Shown here one piece after another: positions 11,462 to 24,150 of a DNA stretch of 64,000 bases. The DNA comes from Phallus indusiatus (taxonomy: Eukaryota > Basidiomycota > Agaricomycetes > Phallales > Phallaceae). Under the pieces are notes generated by a model that had not been told where the DNA came from, did not search any database, and saw only the letters and a program-made list of their open reading frames with translations. Made by a program: the position numbers and the translations under genes. Every line of letters begins with the position of its first letter. The stretch's first letter is position 1. The stretch spans positions 806,001 through 870,000 of the forward strand of contig JAQFWX010000008.1 of the NCBI GenBank assembly GCA_027605045.1. The letters are read 5' to 3'.

Positions 11462-12279
11462 GGCACACAGACACCTGCGAGACCAATCTCCGGAGGGTCT
11501 TCGGATACGTGTCACGTGGTCACAAAAGGAAAGAGGACATATGGGCGTCTAGAACAGGGGGAAGAGAATCATGTGGCTCAGTTGTGGGGCTAGGGCTGAC
11601 TATTATGGCCGCCCAAAGGCAACGAACTAATGCAGTGATCGAAAATGATCCGGGGATGACTAACCGGAAGTCTGCACAACCGAAATTTTTTTGCCCAAAA
11701 TTGCCAAAATTGCCCAAATTATTATTTATTTATATTCTTTTTCAGGCTTAAATTTAGATTCGTCACGCGTAAGTCACGCAGCATTTATTCTGCACACCTG
11801 TTCTATTCTATAGCTAGCGCGGCTGGAGCGGGATTCTTTTCAATGTTCTGGTGCCCCCCGAAGGGAGAATTCCCAGAGTGCACTGTTTAAGGTTTATCTT
11901 CCATCTTGCATTTGATATGTTATTTTTGAAACAGGAAGTACTTGATTTTGTTCCTAACTCCCCGCGTGGTTCTTCGCAATTTGCACCAGCCTGAGTCTTG
12001 AGATCAGTTTTCGTACCGAACTTTGCCCCGGCACACATTCAGAAGGATCTTAACCGATTCGATCATTTCCTGCCAAAAAAAATGGATTGGGTCACCTGAG
12101 CCATTTTTTTTTCGCTCTGCGACTGACTGGGCGTATAAATACTGGCCCCCCTAATGCATCAACGGTTTTCCCTTCCTCTTCCTCCGTGTCTCGCTCCCGC
12201 GTTCGTTCGCCTCTTTCCACTACCACCCCCGCCTCCATTTTCTTGCATTTTGTTGCTCTTGAGGTTTCACTAGACAATC
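11462..12279. promoter_or_regulatory. Divergent intergenic with hexose transporter promoter
   Basis: About 820 bp between the divergent FolB-like and sugar transporter genes. A TATA-like TATAAAT lies at 12134-12140, about 140 bp before the transporter ATG. The segment at about 12160-12265 is strongly C/T-rich, a feature of well-expressed fungal genes. No other gene was seen. Confidence 0.55.
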
Positions 12280-14337
12280 ATGCCGGGTCCAGTCGCGACA
12301 GGTGGTGGTATTAATGGCGTCGATGCCCCAAAATCCTATCTCGCCGGTATTTTGATGACCGTGAGTCCGAAAATCCCCCTCCCCGCCCATCTCTGCACGT
12401 GTACTAACCTAGGTCGTTGTTCTTCGTGTAGGCATTCGCCGCCTTTGGTGGTATTCTTTTTGGGTGCGCTCAAATCGTTTGATTTTGGTCCCCTTTAGTT
12501 ATTCTAATTTCTGTGTTGCCATATAGATATGACACTGGAACGATTTCCGGAATCACTGCGATGAATGATTGGTTCGTATATAGTTCTTTTCATGCATTCA
12601 CTTCGTAAGCTCCGTTCCTGATGGCTTTGGTTTCCAATTCTAGGCTCTGTTCTTTCGGCGGTCCTATTGTGTTAGCCAACGGATCAAACGAGGTTGTCAA
12701 CGGTATTGTGCAATGCCAGATCAGCACTAGCAGACAATCCTTGGTAGTCTCCATCCTTAGTGCTGGTACCTTCTTCGGTGCTTTACTCGCTGCTCCCGTT
12801 GCCGATACGTTGGGTCGTCGTATGGGTATCATTGTATCATGTCTGGTCTTCTCTATAGGAATTGCCTTCCAGGTTTGTGCATATAAATATTTTCTATTAT
12901 CATCTCTCCCTTACATGTAACCCGCATTTCAACAGACTGCCGCCACTAAGGTTCCTCTGTTCTCCGTCGGTCGTGTCTTTGCCGGTTTGGGTGTCGGTCT
13001 AGTTTCTTGCCTTATCCCCATGTACCAATCTGAATGGTTAGTTTCCTTCAATTTCCTCGCATATATGCATATGTTCTGATTTCCTTACCTCTCCACAGCG
13101 CGCCAAAATGGATTCGCGGCTCCGTAGTGGCTTTATATCAATGGGCGATTACAATCGGTCTCTTGCTTGCATCAGTTCTTAACAATGCCACACATGCCAG
13201 AACAAACCATTCGTCGTACCGTATTCCCGTCTCTGTCCAATTCATCTGGGCTTTCATCCTGGCCGTCGGAATGCTTTTCTTGCCGGAATCCCCTCGTTTC
13301 CTCATCAAGAAACGTGACGAAGACGGTGCTGCCAGGGCTCTCGGTCGTCTCTTTAGCGTTGAACCAAGTCACCCGTCTGTTCAAACTCAGTTGGAGATTG
13401 TTAAACAAAATCTTCGTGAAGAGGAGGCTCTAGGTCAATCCTCGTACATGGATTGCTTCCGTGATGGAGGAAACAACATTCGCTTGAGAACCCTCACTGC
13501 TATTTTCCTTCAGGCATGGCAACAATTGACCGGAATCAACTTCATCTTTTATTTCGGTACCCGTTTCTTCCAAAGTGCCGGTCTCGAGAACGCTTTCGTA
13601 GATTCCATTGCCACCACTGTCGTTAACGTCGGTATGACCATTCCCGGTATTTACTTGATCGAGCGTACCGGACGAAGAAACTTGTTGCTTATCGGTGCTG
13701 CTGGTATGATCGTCTGCGAGTTTATAGTGGCTATCGTTGGTGTCACGATCTCTACGGAGAACCAGTCTGGACAAAAAGTTCTCATCGCTTTCGTTTGCAT
13801 TTACATTGTGAGTAATTAACCCAAAGTGGAGTGAGAGGAGATGTTAATACTTTTGTCTTTAGGCTTTCTTCGCTGCCACTTGGGGACCTATTGCCTGGGT
13901 CGTAACCGGAGAGATCTTCCCTCGTAAGCTGCATTTCATTACGTCAAAGTCCTGACCCCGTCGATTTACGTGCTTTATAAATAGTCAATGTCCGTGCCAA
14001 GGCAATGTCACTCGCCACAGCCTCTAACTGGTTATGGAACTGGGCTATCGCCTTCGCCACTCCGTACCTTGTAAATCCAGGAAAGGGCAACGCCGATCTC
14101 GGTGTCAAGGTCTTCTTCATCTGGGGTTCGACTTGCGTCGGATGTCTCATCTTCACCTACTTCTGCATTCCAGAGACTAAAGGACTCTCATTGGAGCAAA
14201 TTGACGAGCTCTACAAACGTTCTACACCTATGACCTCGAAGAGAGTTCGCAAGGAGATCCTTGCTGAAGAGGAACGCAGAGGTACTGAGAAGAATGTGGA
14301 CTTTGATTCCAACAGCGACACCAAGGGCGAGGCTTAA
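12280..14337 (+). CDS. MFS hexose (monosaccharide) transporter
   Basis: A sugar-porter family transporter with about 12 membrane segments in eight or so exons. The first TM reads AFGGILFGYDTGTISG. The loop 2-3 signature (DTLGRRMG), PESPRFLIKK before the central loop, QQLTGINFIFYFGT in TM7, RTGRR in the second half and PETKGLSLEQIDELY after TM12 are all present. The central GQSSYMDCFRDG loop resembles fungal high-affinity hexose permeases. It imports glucose or related sugars by proton symport at the plasma membrane (family knowledge; the sugar itself is not determined). The frame is intact to the stop 14335-14337. Its promoter has a TATA box and a pyrimidine tract. Confidence 0.93.
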
Positions 14338-14742
14338 ACTCGACGCGTGGATCATATGTCATACTATATTCCAAGGACAGTAGAGGTGTTTTTATTCTAC
14401 CTTGCATAAAATCCTCTTTTCCACTCCCAATAACAACGATGTTATCTTTTGTTTTAATTTGTTTCTTTTCCTGGATATATTTGTTTCCCCTTTTTTTCGG
14501 TGTAGTTTCGTACGTAGTAGGGGCACGCTTTTACGACTGTGAAATGATGTTTTGTTACGTACATATTGATGTATTGATTAATGCTTTGTTCATGAATAAA
14601 GACATCCTGGAGTTGGGCGTTGATGATGCATTCGTATTACGGTGGGACCGGAGAAGTCAATAACGCTAAGATAACGTTTCCCAATTATTAGACGTGATAG
14701 ATCTTTATGTATTAAATACGACGTCCACATAATTAATTGATC
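14338..14742. other. Intergenic, convergent 3' ends
   Basis: About 400 bp between the transporter and ZW10 stops. T-rich, probably UTRs. Nothing else was seen. Confidence 0.5.
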
Positions 14743-17700
14743 CTAATATTGAGCCTCAACATTGGGATGTCCCTTTAAGAACTTCTGAATGGTGCTTTCG
14801 CGCAAAGGTGTGTCCGCAAACAAGGCCCGCAGAAGCCTCACAAGCTCGTCAATCTCATAATCGATAAGATGCCCTTGGTCGAACATGTATGAAATATCCG
14901 CAATAGATCCTTTCTAATGAATCATTTTTAATTCCATGAATGGGAAAAAATGTGATTATATTTTTACTTACTATTAGCCAAGAGAAATACGAAAATTTGA
15001 ACCATATAGGAACGTAGACTCCCACAACCGATTGCTTTTTTGATGAGAGGAGATTTAATTTTTACGTAAGAGAGGAAAGGAAAATAATGATTACTCACTT
15101 CACCAGAAGAATACACAAATAAACCTTCTAATCTCTCCAGCATCTCACAGAATTCACTAATGTATTCCGAGTCCTTTGATGGTATATCTTGCAGTGAAAT
15201 GATTTCATCCATAAAACGGTATAATGTATCCTCAACCATTCGACCTGCGGAGACGTAATATTGACTCTTGGACAATATTTTCTGATATGGTTATTTATTT
15301 TGTCAAGAATAAAACGAAAGAGAGTGTGTGGGATAAACTCACTTTCCACTTGCGAGCTGTATCTCTAGTTCATCCAGAATTCTGAGTATAACATCCTTGC
15401 ATTTCTCATACAGATTGTCTTCGGAAACATTTACAAATCCATTTGCTTCTGTCAAAAGAGTACGAATGACTTCTTGTGTTTTTGACTGGTAACGATACAT
15501 CAAAATTAAGGATCAAAAAGCCATTACATAGAAAAAATAATTTCACGTACGATGGCGTCTTCGAAGCAACACTCCCCCAGAGTCTGAGTCCTCTCTTGCG
15601 CCTCGAGCCATTTTTCATTCCTGGTATTATTGTCATGTTGATCCGCCGGGAATTTGAAATTTGACATTTCATTACTCAAAAATAGACAGTCGTTGGACCA
15701 TTGCATATAGTTGGTAGCGTCTTTTGATAGCAGCGATGCTTGCGAGATCGGATAGAGCGCACGATATAGGTCGATGATAGAGGAAGTCGTGCTTAAAAGT
15801 AAATGGCCTAATTTGTCTTTGTCGAGTTGTAGTTTCGTAGTAGAAAATGCGCTGTCAAAAATTGTTACTCCCATGAATAAGAAAAATATCAAGGCGTACT
15901 TTGTTTGAAGCATTTCTTTTCCCTCTCGTAAAGCTTCTCCAGCGATCTCTAAAATACGCCGAGCTTGTACAGTAACAAGATACGACTCTTTCACAGGCTG
16001 AACATGATCCGGCTTAATCAAAGGTGGTGGAATGGATGACGTGGTCTTGACTTTCCCGTTCTTCAAAGTCGACGACGCCGATACCTGCTGTGCATGAGGA
16101 GTAACGTCCTGTGGAGCTGGAGACGGCGCGGGAGAGCTCGCACTACTGGGACTATGTGTTTGACCTTTGCTTTTCGCCGCGGAAAACTTCTCCAGACGCG
16201 TCGCCGTTTTAGCCGTTGGAGCTACAATAGTGACAGAGGGTTTCGGCTTGTTCTCAACGGTGGGGCGGGAATGGGAACAGGGTCATCCTCGGAGACTGCC
16301 CATGGATCGTCGTCCCACGGATCAATGTTTTCATCTTCTTGTTCTTGATCAGGAGCCTTTGTGTTCTGGTTTTCGGCGTCCGTTAGTGATTCATGTTCAC
16401 TGGTTGCTGTGTTTTCCGGCTGCAAGTCCTCATGACCTTCAGCAGTTGATTCTGCCTCTGGTTCCTCCATCGTTTCATCGTCACCCCAACCCCAATTATC
16501 TTCATCCATATTTCCATCCTCCCCTTCTTTCTTGTCATTGGAATCGCTCGGGTGGTCCACCGGTGATGTCTTAACCTCGTCACCCATGCCGTTCACGTCG
16601 GTTTCATCGTCGCCGAATCCCCAATTATCTTCTTCAGCAACCACGTCTTCCCTTTTACGTCATTCTCCTTGGGTGGAGGAGCAGCAAGAGATGGAGATGG
16701 CACAGACGCAGATGTCGTAGAGACTGACAGAGGTGGAGGAGAACTTGTTCTCTGAACAATCATCTCAACCTTAAAGGTAGCCTTGTCGTTAAAAGAAGCA
16801 ATGACACCTCTCGTTTTCTCCAGAAAGACTTCCCGCCGCTTCTTCTCGTAATGCGTGGCAATTTCTTCTCCCCATTCTTGAATTTGCTTTCGTTTATGCC
16901 TTGAGCTTGAACCGTGAACCATTATGTACTCGCTCTCGAAATCTATGGCATCATTCAAAGTGGCTAAGTAGGCTGGGACAGCGGACAAGGCTGACGGAAT
17001 GGACGGTTGTAAGAGTTTAGTGAGCAGAGACGATCCTAACGCGGCGTGAAGGGATTCTGAGAATTCGGATTGGCTCTCTGGGAGATGAACGAGAAAGTGT
17101 GATTGCAGGAAGTGAGTAAATGAGCGTAATGATTGAACGGGTGAGGTTGATTTTGGGGATGAAATGACTGAAAACGTGGCTGAAGAAGAATCGGCTTCTG
17201 ATGAAATCGATATTGTGTTTGAAGGGAGGAGAATTGACTCCACGATTTTTGTTAATAGGTCACGACGGAAGCTGGCGAGCTTGCTTGCTAGGGCGTCTTG
17301 TGATAATGAGGCAAGGATGGCTGAAAGTGATATCTGAGTTGATTGAGAAACTTGCAAAAATAGTTCGATATTTAAAAAAAAAGTGTGTCTGATAACTCGG
17401 GCACATACCAACTGTCCATTGATAAATTTGGAGTTTCATTGGATCCGAAATTGAAATGCAGCGGTCATAAGCGTCGCTCAACTGCTCTTGAACGTGGTCA
17501 CGGAGAGTTCTAAAGCGTTTCTGATACACACTAAGTCAAAATTACTAATCAATGAAGATGTGATAACAAGAATAATTACTTTGATTTCCACCATGATGTT
17601 TGCGTTCTGGAGTGGAGTGGAGGCCGCGAGGATGGAGGAATCCAGTTCGCGACATATTTCTGTCGACTCAGGCAATTCTCCGCGGTCCATGTGTGAACGT

Positions 17701-18251
17701 AGCTTTTGCAGTTCGAGACATAAACGAAGTAGTTGTTCAAACGCGTGATAAGTAACCTCTGTTTCGAGAGCTAGCCGTTCCCGGGTGGAGTAGAAAGACA
17801 GCGTTTGGCTGAGCTTGAGTAGAATTCCTGTCTATATTGTAAAGCTATATCAATTATGTTTTGAAGTCTGATAATAAGAGAAAAATAACCTACGGCTGGA
17901 GATTCAACACTTTCCTCGAGGCTGGTCACTGTGTTCGTTATTTCGTGTAGTCGCGTCCGTAAATCACTAGAGGATTGGTAGAGTCGTTCAAACTCAGGCA
18001 AATCTCGTTGAATTCTGCCTGCTATAGAATTCTAAGCAAATGGTCAGAAATGAGTGAATGTTGAATTCATGTACTAGTCGAAAGCATACTTTGGTTTCGA
18101 TAATTGCGTTGTCCAGTTCGGCGACCCACGAGGTGACCAAGTCTGCATTGAGTTCTTGGAAAGATGTTTGGCCAAGCTTATTGAGAATTTGAGTCCCCTT
18201 GTCTCGTGAAAGACCACCTTTTGGGAGATGGTCTGGTAACTCGAAAGCCAT
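14743..18251 (-). CDS. ZW10: ZW10/Dsl1 family protein (vesicle tethering, kinetochore)
   Basis: The start MAFELPDHLPKGG is at 18251. N-terminal helical exons include SWVAELDNAIIETK and DLPEFERLYQSSSDLRTRLH. The middle helical domain contains HALGSS-type and EYIMVHGSSSRHKRKQIQEW segments and FLEKTRGVIASF. A long acidic linker at about 16220-16640 carries repeated Trp motifs (EDNWGFGDD, EDNWGWGDD, PWDDDPW). The C-terminal domain resumes with ESYLVTVQARRILEIAGEAL and ends KFLKGHPNVEAQY, stop 14743-14745. ZW10 acts in the NRZ/Dsl1 tether for Golgi-to-ER COPI vesicles and, in animals, at kinetochores. The Trp-rich acidic linker resembles the COPI-binding lasso of yeast Dsl1, so the tethering role is favoured. 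Confidence 0.85.
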
Positions 18252-18412
18252 GACGTTAATGTATAGAATGGGTGTGTCGGAACTGCTGCAAGCTTCGGGC
18301 TATTATTAGCCGCCCGGCGACTAGGTGTTTACACGCACGGTGCATTACGATGTACAATGTATAATATACTCTTATAATAACTTATGGGTATATAATGTTC
18401 ACTAGTAATTAG

Positions 18413-18970
18413 CTATTGGTGATCTCCAAACAGCTTCTTGGCTCGGTTGTTGACGTTCATGAAAGACGGACGAGCATCCATTTCGTCGGCCGTTCTGTGC
18501 CAAATGCAGAACAAAAACGTCGTAAGCGAAAAGGCAAGAGTTACGGTCAAAACTGTGATTTACCTTCGCTTCATTTCACTTGACCATGTTATTTCTTTTA
18601 ACGGCGGGGTGTTGTATACGGCGGCCACGATTCCTAAACCCAAAGCTATGATGGCTTCCAGGACAATCTTTGCCCGACATTTAGAAAGGTAATTTAACTC
18701 GAGTGATTTCAATTCAAACATACATCGCGAGGAAGTGGACGATCCTGCGGACGTTCTAATGCTTTTAGCTGCGAGAGATCTGTGCCAAACAAATTTGAAA
18801 ATGTTATTTCAGAGTAGGTTTTGAATGACCATACGTTCATATGTGGAAAATGCAGCTAGAAAACGAGTGAATTTAGATAAATCTGTCAATTAAGCGATTC
18901 AATCTCTGCACGCACTGTGAAATAGCAGCACGCCGGCCAAGATAAGCACTGGTTTGGCCACCGTGCCCAT
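18413..18970 (-). CDS. EMC5: ER membrane protein complex subunit 5 (EMC5/MMGT)
   Basis: A small two-TM protein of about 105 residues in four exons, easy to miss because no exon is long. Exon 1 (ATG 18968-18970) gives MGTVAKPVLILAGVLLFH. Splicing joins TAFSTYEHLSQLKALERPQD, then LPRDIVLEAIIALGLGIVAA, then the last exon with DARPSFMNVNNRAKKLFG and the stop at 18413-18415. The order (N-terminal TM, YEHLS, P-x-DIVLE, PSF-x-x-x-x-x-R) matches EMC5/MMGT1. EMC inserts tail-anchored and multi-pass proteins into the ER membrane. It follows ZW10 on the same strand, 161 bp downstream of the ZW10 start, and is divergent from the sterol acyltransferase. Confidence 0.85.
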
Positions 18971-19331
18971 GAGGATTGTAATATCTCCTCGTTGAGCTGG
19001 CCCGCCGAGCGCTTGCTTCGTCAGTTTCTCGGCATAGCCCGCCCCGGAGCGGCAAGGGGATAACCGCACCCCGGACGAAGCCCGTATGACGTTTATATTC
19101 TCTCAAACCTTTTCTTGCCATTGGTTTTGTTTTTCCTAATCCCTCAACTATTCTCGTTCGTACGGTTCTCCATCTATTAATAATTGCGGTCAGAAGCAAT
19201 GACAAAGTGAGCCAGTAATGTTGTTCCATTCGCTCATCTCCTGACGCTGACCGAAGATTTGAAACTAAATTAGTGGAACCTCAATTGACAATAAAAGCGA
19301 TTTATCGAATTTGAAACCAGTTTCTTCCTCG
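18971..19331. promoter_or_regulatory. Divergent intergenic EMC5 / sterol acyltransferase
   Basis: About 360 bp between the EMC5 and acyltransferase ATGs. A GC-rich block at about 18995-19085 stands out from AT-rich surroundings and may be a promoter element or UTR. I tried and failed to fold it as a tRNA. Confidence 0.45.
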
Positions 19332-21520
19332 ATGCAACTTAGAGAACAAATATTACACGACCAAGGCGGCACACTCGAGACGCAGGATGGCACTCTCTAT
19401 GTTTCGAAGCCGTATCGCTCAAAGCATAGCAAGAGGATCAGAGCTGTCGTCGCCTTCGTTCCTCGAAGGTCCTATTTCGACTTATCAAACGATGCTTCTG
19501 CGTCGGATCAGTTTCGAGGATTTTTCACTTTGTTTTGGATATCAATGCTTATTCTCACTATTCGCAGTTCGTCATTTTCATATTACCCACCATTTCGTGC
19601 ATACGACCATTGATCTCTAAACCATATTCAGCATATGTTATTAGTTTTGAGGAAACAGGGGAAGTCCTGTCCCTCGGTTTCGCAAGCATGATCTCCCGGG
19701 ACGCAAAAACACTTGCGTTAAGTGATGCAGTCTTAGTAACAAGCACGGCCCTATTTTGCGTTCCCTATGCCAAAGCTTTGCAGTCAGGCTGGTTACGCTA
19801 CAATGCCTTTGGCCTCTTCATACAACATTCATTTCAAACCATCCTTTTATTCACTGCTATCATCTGGACTTTCAACAGAAAATGGCCCTGGGTCCAGTCC
19901 GGTTTCTTAACCCTGCACTCACTAGTCATGATTATGAAAGTTCATTCCTACATCGCGCACAATGGTCATCTATCCACCATCTCACGTAGTTTGGTTGGCA
20001 TAGAAAGAACTCTGAGAAAACATACCGATGAAGTAGGAGGTTGGGACGAAGCCGTTAAACAGTCCGACGCCAACCGACCACCTCGACAGGAGCTGTCCGA
20101 GTTAAATACATCGGAAGGGGGCTTGGGTACTCCTGCTTTGATGCCAGGAGCCAACAAGATGTTCTACGACGGAGCTAACCCTGCTGCACTTCGTAAACGG
20201 TTAATAGTCGCTACGGAATCTCTGCCAAAGCAGGCAGGATCGATCGGCAGTCCGTTAACACCAATGTCGATCGAACCTCACCCACTAGCATACCACCCCG
20301 ATCCGAAAATATCAAGTTTAGCTCGCGACATTATGGAAATGCAAAGCGAATTATACTCCAATGGACCCGCCAAAACTCGTTGGCCTGAGAATATATCATG
20401 GGCCAATTATATCGATTATTTGCTTGTACCTTCCCTTGTCTACGATATCGAATTCCCTAGGACAGACCGGTATGTTGGATAGATTTTTTTAACAATGGTT
20501 ATCTGACTCTCAGTCTAGTATCCGTCCGCTTTATATTTTTGAAAAAACAGTAGCGACTTTCGGGACATTCGCTTTGTTGTGAGTTCCACATGTACACTAT
20601 TTCCCCATGAATACTAACTGGTTTATAGATATACCGGTAATTATCCATTCCAAAAAGCGTGATTCTAAGGAGCTAAATCACAATCTTTAGTAACTGCCCA
20701 CTCTATCCTACCCCAAATTCCTACTACTCAGGAACAGTCTTTCTTCAAATCGATGTTGGATCTATCTTTACCATTCATGTTGTCTTATTTACTACTATTC
20801 TACCTCATCTTCGGTAAATATTGTTCCCTCTATATCATGAGCCTTATCTGACGTCTATTCTTAGAGTGCATATGCAATGGTTTTGCTGAAATCTCTCGGT
20901 AAGTCTTTCTGATAAAAGGGAAAATCGTCCTTCGTTACTTAAACGGTAACGAATTAGATTTGCCGATCGTCAATTTTACGAAGATTGGGTACGTAACGCA
21001 CATCGCCAAAAACTACATAAATCCCTACATCTAACCAACTTTTTTCCTTTGAATGTTCACATTAGTGGAATGCTACATCATGGGATGAATTCGCCAGAAA
21101 ATGGAATAAGCCTGTGCACATGTTTCTCCTTCGTCATGTGTATGCTTCTGTCATATCTGCACATCGCTTATCTCGTGGCTGGGCAAGCTTTTGGACGTTC
21201 ATGTTATCTGCTGCCGTCCACGAGCTTGTCATGATTATCGTAACGAAGAAATTCAGGTGAGAGAGTATTATAGATTAAATGTCCTTGGATTATATCTGAT
21301 ATTTTTGAGTTAGGATGTACATTTTTATGCTTCAGGTATTGATTTAAACATTTCCTGTCGTTTGACCCGCTCATCTGTTTCATAGATGGCGCAACTACCA
21401 CTCATTGCTATAGGCCGAATACCATCTATCAAAAAGAATAAGATCCTGGGCAATATCGTATTCTGGCTAGGCCTTTATGCAGGCTTTCCTTTGTTATGTG
21501 TAGGGTACTGTACATATTAA
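19332..21520 (+). CDS. ARE2: Sterol O-acyltransferase (ACAT/ARE family, MBOAT)
   Basis: The start is the first true ATG (19332; MQLREQILHDQGG). The N-terminal cytosolic part is followed by several TM segments, then a charged loop (about 20000-20400) and WPENISWANYIDYLLVPSLV, diagnostic of the ACAT/DGAT1 branch. Later small exons give FADRQFYEDWWNATSWDEFA (the FYxDWWN motif) and a TM with AAVHELVM, whose His is the MBOAT catalytic residue. The stop is at 21518-21520. The enzyme esterifies ergosterol with fatty acyl-CoA at the ER for storage in lipid droplets. All key motifs are intact. The ARE1/ARE2 distinction of yeast does not apply directly. Confidence 0.9.
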
Positions 21521-21792
21521 CATATTAACGACAGAGCCGTTAGAAGCATCCCCCATTCATTCATTCCTTATTTCCTTTCCTAATTTCTTTATGATTCATA
21601 TTTATTCTGTTATAATATATCATCAACTTCCCCCTCTTGGATAAAGTATATTTTTGTTTGAGTGGATTATAAATACAAATGGTTGGATGAAGATGACTAG
21701 GTGAGGTAAAAAGCAAAAGATAACAGCGAGGCGGAGAGCAATGCAAGTGTATGCACATTCAAATAATTGAATTTCAATCTGCTCGTTCGCCC

Positions 21793-24052
21793 CTAGGTTG
21801 GATCGACATTCATGGAAGCCGACGTCGAAGGTCCTGCTTGAGGCTGATCTTGATTCCGCTCGTCATGCTCAGTAGCTGGTGGCGCTGTATCACGACGCCA
21901 ATGATTCACCAAATCTTGATGCCCCTTGGTATCCGCAGCCTGAAACATACTGGCACGTGTGGCCGCCCACTCCGTGCACTCCATCGAGTTTCTTGCACCT
22001 GAAATGAGACCGGCCAAAGACAGCAACTGCTCCGCTCTAGCCTCATTAATAGTAGGATCATCAAGTGCTTCTTTTAGTAAAGGATGTTTATAAAAGTTAG
22101 AATAGTAACGTCCCGCAATAAACGCTACGTCTAAGACTAATTCGTATCCCGGCTTTAAAATGGGTCGGAACTTGAAGCCTGGTGGTGGATCGGGTAATGG
22201 GTAGGGTGGCATATGTGCTAGGCCTGGTGACCTTGGATTTGGTACAAATGGATCTGGGAGTGATTGTTTGTCGGGGTGGAAAGGTCTAACTACCTTTGGC
22301 GACTGCAGCAAGCGTGAGCTTTCAGGACTACGCGCGGGTGAAGAAAGGACGGAAATTGGAGGAGATGATGGGACTCGAAATGATGGTGGCGGTTGCAGTT
22401 GATGCTGGTGCTGGTGCTGTTGTTGCTGTTGTTGTTGCTGTTGCTGTTGCTGTTGTTGTTGCTGTTGCTGTTGTTGTTGCTGCTGCTGTTGTTGATGCTG
22501 CTGTGTCTGTTCTGACAATTGCGATTGTAATTGTAATGGCGGTTGCTCCTCTTCTTCATAGTTCTGTTCTGCTAGTTCGTAAAGGACGCCTGCGACCTTG
22601 CATATTCTTGGCGAATCCTTTGTCTCGCCAGGAAGACTTATAATGCTATTTATGCGCATGAGAACGCCTCGTCCGTCTGCTCTTGGCGAAGGGGGATATA
22701 TCAAGTCTGATCCACCAGAAAAGACTTGGGCTCTCGAAGGTTGTAGCCGGACGAGCTCGTCCATCCATATTCGTTCAGCACCCCACCATAAGCCTTGATG
22801 TCTGGTTTCTTTCAATTCCACAACCTTCCTACCGTCGGCGGCCTGAGTAGCTTGAAGGGACGTCGAAGGTACCTCACCCTGGAACATATATTCCTGGACA
22901 GGTGTCCAAAATCGTACTAGATATGCAGCTATTTGTAAAGCAAGTGCAAAAGGCGTCGCAGCATCACGGAATTCTATTTGGTGTTTGTTCACGAAGTTTG
23001 TTGTACCTAGCGGAGTGGGATACAAATCTGCAAGGTTACTCTCGTTTGACAGTAGCGAGGGACTTCCTGTCACTCGTAAACGGTCTATGAGATCGGATGA
23101 GGGACCGTGTGCTTGATACGGCAGCAGTGAACTTTCAGGTAGTGTGTCGGATCGGGGGAGTCCAAGTAGTCGTACCCCGTAAGTATGGTGCTGCGTTACG
23201 GCCCATGGATCCCTTGCAGAACTCGATCCGACGTCGACCTTCAGACTGAATTCGACAATGAATGCGGGCCAGAACCCAATTTGCTCATGGTCATTCTCCC
23301 CCTCAATAACAGGATATAAAGCTGCCCAAACGAGCTCTCCACATCGAAACGTCCTAGTGCCTCTTAAATCGGCCACACGGTCTGTGCTAAGGGGCACACC
23401 AACTTTCTTTTGCGGCCGCGCAACGGGTCTTAGTTTCGGCTTATTTGGATCACCGTATGGGATCCTAATACCGCCATTAGAAGATGTGAGCCCCAAATCG
23501 CGGCTGATTTCAGTTTGTGTCTTTTTCGAGTTACAGTATTTGCATTTACAGTTCGCGCGGGTGAGTGTTTCGTCTGTAAATAACCAATATGCGTGTCGAA
23601 TGAATTCTGGAGCCGATCTAAATCTTCCCGCGGGAGATCCTTATCAAACATATTCAAAATATAATGACACGTTTGGGGGAACGAGGGAGGGAAAGGTCGA
23701 GTTACTCACCGTAAAGGTAAACGTCTGTCCTTGGATTTGCCGGTGCCCCTTTGTAATGGAGAAAGAAACGATATCCATCTGGAAAATCCTCAATTACATA
23801 ATTCGCAAAGTCTAAGAGGTTGAATCAATGAAATAGATTAATAATGTAGATGATTGCACCCCATTTACCTTCGTACCCAAGTAGTTTGGCTACTTCTCTT
23901 CCAACAGATGCTCGCCAGCGGACCGCCAACACCTCGTTGTGATCTACCGGTCTCATATAATTTACTTCACCATTGTACGGCGTAGGGTCTAACTTGTCTG
24001 GCCATCGTGATTGTGTCCCATCTGATCTTGGAAATTGCAAAGCTTTAGACAT
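21793..24052 (-). CDS. clr2: Clr2-type transcription-silencing protein (SHREC subunit)
   Basis: The start is placed at MSKALQFPRSDG (24052); an in-frame ATG-less extension upstream is possible. Splicing joins RWRASVGREVAKLLGYE to DFANYVIEDFPDGYRFFLHY, then YLYGSPAGRFRSAPEFIRHA and WLFTDETLTRANCKCKYC. This is the Clr2 N-terminal domain with its CxCxxC cluster. The last exon, from about 23650 down to 21793, holds the C-terminal domain (FRCGELVWAALYP) interrupted by a poly-Gln/His tract. In fission yeast Clr2 belongs to the SHREC deacetylase-remodeller complex that silences heterochromatin. A similar role is inferred. Its neighbour is a small coiled-coil gene 98 bp away, divergent. Confidence 0.82.
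22398..22512 (-). repeat. CAG/CAA trinucleotide tract (poly-Gln in Clr2)
   Basis: About 115 bp of mixed CAG/CAA codons (GTTGCTGTT on the plus strand) coding roughly 30 Gln with His at both ends. Interruptions by CAA keep the tract impure, which usually slows length change. Confidence 0.9.
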
Positions 24053-24150
24053 ACAAGGAGGGGGTACAATTCCAATGTGCGTGACATTGTGGCTTGTCAC
24101 ATGCACACTTCACATTTCATTGTCCTTTGGACGCGACTTGTATTCTGTGG

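Noticed and set aside
18990..19085. GC-rich block tested as a tRNA or structured RNA
   Set aside because: No cloverleaf, A box or T-loop of proper spacing could be formed on either strand.
22290..22643. Open frames antisense or frame-shifted to the glutamine tract
   Set aside because: Poly-Asn/Ser and poly-Ala/Val readings of the same trinucleotide repeat; only the Gln frame joins conserved Clr2 sequence.
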